From NCBI GenBank assembly GCA_016931315.1, contig JAFGFB010000009.1:1-36547 (forward strand): a DNA stretch of 36,547 nt, read 5' to 3'. Numbering within the stretch: position 1 is the stretch's first letter; every line of letters starts with the position of its first letter. Below, one piece after another: positions 32,218-36,547 of the stretch. This DNA is from Anaerolineae bacterium (GTDB lineage Bacteria; Chloroflexota; Anaerolineae; B4-G1; SLSP01). The notes under the pieces are model-generated. The model was not told the origin of the DNA. It ran no database searches and saw only the letters and a list, made by a program, of their open reading frames with translations. Both the position numbers and the translations under genes were made by a program.

Positions 32218-33462
32218 TCACACCTTGCGATGGCAATTTAGACAGTTGCCCTTCCACCTGGCGAACAGCAACAGCAAAACCCCAGAAAGCAAAATTAACC
32301 CAGGAACCAGGGGCGTCAACCCTGAGAAGGACCCAAAGTCCAGTAGCGTCACCGCGGCTGGATCGGTAGCGGTAACACTGATAGGCCCGTAGAAGGTGCT
32401 TACTCCATGGATATCTATGGCTTCCAGGCGATAGTAATAGGCGTTGGCAGGTATAACATCGGTATCCAACCACTCATAAACTGCACCCAAAATGGAGCCA
32501 GGGTATTGTGCAGGGATCAGCTCCGGATTAAGCTGCCCCCAGGGACCGAAAGGGATTTCACTGCGATATAGGTTGAAGCCCAGATTATCCAACTCGGTAG
32601 CGGTCTCCCAGGTAATGGAGATAGCTCCCTCTTCCGGTATCCCCAGGAAGGTGAGCAAAGTCACAGCAGCGGGTATCGTATCGGCAAGTACAAACTGCGA
32701 AAAATCAGTCACATCACTGACCCGAAGCGAGTGTGGATCGTGTTCGCAATCTCGCAACTCAGCGGCAAGCAATTGCCAGCTGCTGCCATTCCAGTGATAA
32801 GCGTTCATCGCCTCACAGCTATGCCCTACAGGTATTTGACTGCTGTAAAAGAAGAAGGTCACTGTAGCATTGCGCCCGGCAGCATTTGTGGGATTGATTT
32901 GAAAGCAACGGTGCACGGCGTTTTGGGCATTGACGCATTCTTGATTGGCGTTGATTTGCAGGCTTGTCGCCCCCAAATCCACACCATTGGCATTGATGAT
33001 CAACCCTGGATTGCCATCATGAGCCGGGAATACGGAATCACTTTCGCCATTGATGGTATCAACAAAGGTATAAGTAAATGGCCCATTGTGCAGGTCGCGG
33101 CGCAGCACTTGCCCCTGCGTCCAAGTCACCGTCTGACCGATTTCGTAGCCGGAAATGCCAAACTCGATGAGAGTGCCGTTGACACCCCCCTGAACACCAG
33201 GACGGTCCGGGTCATCAGCCGGGACGCCCACCGAGTATAGCCCAGCATCACTTCCGGCAGTCAGCACCGTGGTCGTGATGACATTCACGCCCTGTGTCAG
33301 CATTTGTACCGGTGTACCATCATCAACCAACAAACCATCGAGAGTCACCGTACCCCACAACCAATGCGGCAATCCCGGCGGTCCGGCAAGCGCCTTTTCC
33401 CCCAACGCCAACATTGCCAGAAGTCCCAGAAAGCCAATCCAAAGTCCTAATCTCTTTTTCAT
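32218..33462 (-). CDS. Secreted protein with Fn3-like domain and C-terminal membrane anchor
   Basis: The 414-aa protein starts MKKRLGLWIGFLGLLAMLALGEKALA, a signal peptide. GGAG lies 7 bases upstream and is embedded in the end of the preceding gene. A longer frame to 33678 lies inside the upstream gene and is rejected. A Cys-bearing central region (residues about 150-260) has SDVTDFSQFVLADT, typical of exported proteins with integrin-like or T9SS-like cargo domains. An Fn3-like module follows (ISITWETATELDNLGFNLYR ... YYYRLEAIDIHG). The C-terminus is a hydrophobic helix (TPLVPGLILLSGVLLLLFARW) with a basic, Cys-containing tail. This is a sorting-signal-like tripartite end. It is 4 bases after the metalloprotease-like gene, so the two are co-translated. 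Confidence 0.8.
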   Translation of the reverse strand: MKKRLGLWIGFLGLLAMLALGEKALAGPPGLPHWLWGTVTLDGLLVDDGTPVQMLTQGVNVITTTVLTAGSDAGLYSVGVPADDPDRPGVQGGVNGTLIEFGISGYEIGQTVTWTQGQVLRRDLHNGPFTYTFVDTINGESDSVFPAHDGNPGLIINANGVDLGATSLQINANQECVNAQNAVHRCFQINPTNAAGRNATVTFFFYSSQIPVGHSCEAMNAYHWNGSSWQLLAAELRDCEHDPHSLRVSDVTDFSQFVLADTIPAAVTLLTFLGIPEEGAISITWETATELDNLGFNLYRSEIPFGPWGQLNPELIPAQYPGSILGAVYEWLDTDVIPANAYYYRLEAIDIHGVSTFYGPISVTATDPAAVTLLDFGSFSGLTPLVPGLILLSGVLLLLFARWKGNCLNCHRKV

Positions 33463-33466
33463 AGTC

Positions 33467-36400
33467 TTACTCCATTTTCCCAACCAATGGTAGGAAGAGT
33501 TGGTACGCGGACCTGAGCGGCAGCGCTTTGATCCCCGCGGTGGACCAGGATGTAGTGGTGACCATCCAGCGGTCGCCAACCTGGAAGCGCAGCTGCGCCC
33601 CCGGTCCAACACAAGCCGCCTCCACATGTACCAGATAGACCAACTGCCCCTCGAACTCCTGCAGGCGCCCCTCCCCACACACCTCTGCGCCTGCCCACAC
33701 CCTCACCGCCATCCCTGCCTCCGGCGTGAACCCCGGTCCCCCCACTACCGGTCCATAGAAGCTCGCGGGTGGCTGCGGCAGGGTGCTCAGCGGTGCCGCC
33801 AGGGTATTCGCTGTTCCCAGCGCCGCCCCCTTCAGGTTCAGCGTGATTGGCTGCGTTACACTGATCCAGTAACCCCGCCCAAACTCCAGCGTGTGCAACG
33901 TGTTCAGCAGCGCCGGCAGGGTCCTGTCGTAGATCAACCAGCTCCCACCCTCATAGCCATACACCGTAGTATAGACCTCCTGGATAGAGAGCAGAGCTTC
34001 AGTCACCGGTCGCGTGGCTTGCACCGGATAGGCGAAGAGATTCCACCCCGCTTCCGGCAACGCAATCTCCAGACTCGCCATCAACACATACAGCCCTGGA
34101 CCCGCCACCGGCGCTGCCGCAGTGTTGTAGTCCAGATCCAGACGCGTCGGCAGTTTATCCCACTCACTCCCGTCCCACGTGTAAATGGCCAACCAACTCT
34201 CCTCCCCCGCCGGCACCTCACTCCCCAGATACTGGAAACTGATCGAGGCCGCGCTCAGCGGCGGCGCTCCCCCCGAAGCCAGCAACCGGTAGGCTTGCCC
34301 CACGATGGTCGCCCAGGCTGACGGTTGCGGCAACGCCGTGGTGGCTTGCAACGCATAGAACTCCCCCTCGGGGAACACCAACTCCCGGCTATATAGCGAC
34401 ACCTGCCCATCCGATGACAGCGTGGGCGTCCCACTCCAGGCTCCCGAACCCGGCGCCCCGCTCCACGCCCCCGATCCCGGAGCTGGATTCCCTCCCAGCG
34501 CGAAGTCCGTGATGGCTTCCCGCCGCGGAACCTCGAGCCCTAACACGCCATCCCACACCTGAACATAACCCGCAATGGTGGGTTTAGTCGTCGTGAAAGT
34601 CCCCTGATAGGTTGCGCCTACTAGCGTGAGGGTCTGGGGGCTGGTGACTTCCCCACTTTCAGAATAGAGTTGCGCTTGCAAGACCAGGCTGGGACTAACC
34701 TGGGTGACGCTGATGTGCAGCGTGCGCGAGGTGATGGGGGTGATGATGATGTCAGGTTGCCAATCCGCGTAGGTCGCGAGCTCCAGTTGCCGGTCGGTGG
34801 CGCCGATGACCTCGCAGCCCACCTGCCGCGCATCCGGCTGCAATACGCACAGCCGGTCGCCAACACGTGCTCCGCGCGCGTTGACCCGGTCGAGCCGCGG
34901 CGCGCCCAGATCAATAAGCCAGTCATCCTGGAAGAGGAAGACACGCGCACGAGCGCCAGGTTGCACACGCGTCCCGCCGGCCATCAAATAGAAGGTGGGA
35001 TCGACCAGCGCCGTGGGGGGCGTGGCGGGAGCGTGCCATTGCACTTGCGTCACAGCGAGGGGCAGGACGCTGGGACCGGTATTGCTGTTGAAGCTCACCT
35101 GCGGATAGAAGCGCTGGAGGGTGGTCCAATCGGCGCGCCCCGTGCGCTGCTGCGAAAGGGTGGCTTCACAGTTGAGCAGCCAATCGTCCGGTGCGTGAAA
35201 CTCGTCGTAGGGATAATCGCCGCGATAAGGGTCAGCCATCGCCCCGGTGCAGGTATCCACCGGAATGAGGGTCCCGGCGGCATCGAAGCCGAGATAATTG
35301 TCATCCAGGTAGAGCAGATAATGGCCCAACTCGTGCGCCAACGCACGCGGCCAGTCCTCGGCGTTGCTGCCCGCTTCGCCGTAACGGCTCCAGGTCACGC
35401 CCAGGCGCGCGATGCCCGGTTCGTAGGAGATTTCGGGAGCATCGGGGTCTTCGATGCGGGTGCGGGTGACGCCTCCCTGGATGGCGCTGGGGCGCATCCG
35501 GTTATTGGCGTAGATGCGCACATCGGCGGTGTTCCAGTTGCCGCGTTCATGGTAGACGTGGACCTGCCCCAACGCGACTTGCCCGTTGGTCCAGTCGTAT
35601 AGGAACTCCGAAGCGCGCTGCAGGTCATAGGCCAACTGTTCCAGGTACACGGTATCCTGACGCGCGTCCCATTCCAGGGAGACATCGAGGTTGAACAAGA
35701 TCAGCGGGTGCGCGGCGGTCACAATGAGCACCTGCACGCCGGGCGTGACGATGGTGTGCGCCGCCAGGCCCGTGACCGTCGGCGCGGCGGAGGTGTGGTA
35801 GAGTGTGTATGCCTCAGTAGCGGTGATCGGTAACAACGCGACCAACTGATCGCCGGGATTGAGTTCCCCGTAGCCGCCCAGATAGCCGCTCAGGTTGGTC
35901 TGGTAGGGTTGCCCGGTCAAATCCATGTAGGGCGTTGCGCCCTGGCCGGTGCCCGCCGGGATGTGATACACCAGCGCCCCCGCGACCGGCGCGCCATCGT
36001 GCAGCACCCGCACCTGGCTGCCGCGCACGCGCAACGGAGGAGTGCTGGCTCCCACCTCCGGGCGTTGATACGGTCCGGGGATGCCGTTAGGCGGCGCGGT
36101 CACACCGGGTTGCGCCACCAGGCGGAAGATGACGTTGTCGCTCTGACCCAGGAAGCCGCCGCCCAACACATCCCAGCGGTAGACGTAGTCCAGCGACGCG
36201 CTGCTGCGGATGGCAGCCCAGACCGAACTGTGGTTGCGATTAGGGCTGGAATCAAGCAGAGGGTAAATGGTCGTTGCAGTTTCGTTGAACCGGTAATACA
36301 GCGCCAGACCGGGCGTGGTAGGAGAAGGAGACGCACGGAAAGCGGCCTGCACCTCCTCCGGGGAGCGCACGGTGTTCCACACGCGCACTTCATCCATCTG

Positions 36401-36547
36401 CCCCTGGTAGTAATTGCTCAGCAGCCTCAAGCGCCCAAGAGAGAGGCTAGATGACCAGCGGTCGGTCGTGGAGCCGACACCGGAGGCCGCCAACGCGCCA
36501 TCCAGGTAGAGATTCAGCGCGCCATCGGCGGCCCGGCGGGTGGCGGC
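33467..36547 (-). CDS. Large secreted LamG/zincin metalloprotease-like protein (partial, N-terminus beyond right edge)
   Basis: The frame is open to the right edge (1026 codons visible). A TTG at 36493 is not the real start, because homologous LamG sequence (ADGALNLYLDGALAASG) continues upstream. The first 85 visible residues are the end of a LamG-like lectin domain (GQMDEVRVWNTVRSPEEVQAAF). A zincin motif follows (ALAHELGHYLLYLDD), with His387, Glu388 and His391 counted from the TTG. Later regions are beta-rich, with a short GSGAWSG tandem repeat. A C-terminal module reads GWNLFAYPVQATRPV ... GRGYWISVTQPITLNLKG. The protein ends QLFLPLVGKME, the tail shared with two other exoproteins here. 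It is likely an extracellular or surface protease; the substrate is unknown. Confidence 0.85.
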   Translation of the reverse strand, partial: AATRRAADGALNLYLDGALAASGVGSTTDRWSSSLSLGRLRLLSNYYQGQMDEVRVWNTVRSPEEVQAAFRASPSPTTPGLALYYRFNETATTIYPLLDSSPNRNHSSVWAAIRSSASLDYVYRWDVLGGGFLGQSDNVIFRLVAQPGVTAPPNGIPGPYQRPEVGASTPPLRVRGSQVRVLHDGAPVAGALVYHIPAGTGQGATPYMDLTGQPYQTNLSGYLGGYGELNPGDQLVALLPITATEAYTLYHTSAAPTVTGLAAHTIVTPGVQVLIVTAAHPLILFNLDVSLEWDARQDTVYLEQLAYDLQRASEFLYDWTNGQVALGQVHVYHERGNWNTADVRIYANNRMRPSAIQGGVTRTRIEDPDAPEISYEPGIARLGVTWSRYGEAGSNAEDWPRALAHELGHYLLYLDDNYLGFDAAGTLIPVDTCTGAMADPYRGDYPYDEFHAPDDWLLNCEATLSQQRTGRADWTTLQRFYPQVSFNSNTGPSVLPLAVTQVQWHAPATPPTALVDPTFYLMAGGTRVQPGARARVFLFQDDWLIDLGAPRLDRVNARGARVGDRLCVLQPDARQVGCEVIGATDRQLELATYADWQPDIIITPITSRTLHISVTQVSPSLVLQAQLYSESGEVTSPQTLTLVGATYQGTFTTTKPTIAGYVQVWDGVLGLEVPRREAITDFALGGNPAPGSGAWSGAPGSGAWSGTPTLSSDGQVSLYSRELVFPEGEFYALQATTALPQPSAWATIVGQAYRLLASGGAPPLSAASISFQYLGSEVPAGEESWLAIYTWDGSEWDKLPTRLDLDYNTAAAPVAGPGLYVLMASLEIALPEAGWNLFAYPVQATRPVTEALLSIQEVYTTVYGYEGGSWLIYDRTLPALLNTLHTLEFGRGYWISVTQPITLNLKGAALGTANTLAAPLSTLPQPPASFYGPVVGGPGFTPEAGMAVRVWAGAEVCGEGRLQEFEGQLVYLVHVEAACVGPGAQLRFQVGDRWMVTTTSWSTAGIKALPLRSAYQLFLPLVGKME

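Noticed and set aside
33463-33678. N-terminal extension of the 414-aa secreted protein
   Set aside because: It is antiparallel-free but lies entirely inside the upstream gene and is Arg/Trp-rich. The signal peptide begins at 33462.

Overview
The window reads as a chromosomal segment of a GC-rich bacterium, most likely a member of the Chloroflexota (Anaerolineae/Caldilinea/Ardenticatena-like). This is an inference. It rests on a giant SARP-type AAA/TPR regulator, an NHLM-type peptide exporter, very large mosaic exoproteins ending in a C-terminal FLPLV(L/G)(K/Q)-like tail, and hairpin-rich spacers. No rRNA, tRNA or CRISPR was seen. Both ends cut through genes.

Positions 1-9145 (minus strand, closely packed): a class I methyltransferase, an FAD oxidoreductase with two C-terminal ferredoxin-type cysteine sets, a secreted SGNH-like protein, and addB and addA. 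AddB and AddA are the recombination nuclease/helicase pair; addA runs off the left edge. A 760-base spacer follows, with palindromic repeats and a clean sigma70-type promoter. That promoter drives a plus-strand SRPBCC protein. A GlsB/YeaQ-type small membrane protein with a good terminator comes next.

Positions 10892-27658: a peptide-export and exoprotein module. A Nif11-type leader peptide is followed by HlyD, a C39-peptidase ABC transporter and a second NHLM ABC transporter (all minus strand). Upstream lie a 2072-aa secreted mosaic protein, an 80-aa protein and a divergently transcribed 1167-aa SARP/AAA/TPR regulator. The predicted peptide core is about 10 residues and has no Cys, Ser or Thr, and no maturase is present. 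Direct repeats with 20-21-base spacing lie just upstream of the exoprotein promoter and are candidate regulator sites.

Positions 27759-32011: an OmpR-type two-component system sits between two sets of exported or membrane proteins. Both flanking transcription units carry the same promoter architecture: 11-base direct repeats of TGAAGG, then exactly 9 bases, then a -10 box. This is a strong candidate for a local regulon of the encoded response regulator. Three exported proteins here, including the sensor's extracytoplasmic domain, share RGG/GQ-type low-complexity sequence. One of the two promoters has a 162-bp IS66-like MITE, with 8-bp target duplication, inserted in its 5' leader.

Positions 32218-36547: two co-transcribed secreted proteins. 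One is a large LamG/zincin protein cut by the right edge. The other is a 414-aa protein with a C-terminal membrane anchor.
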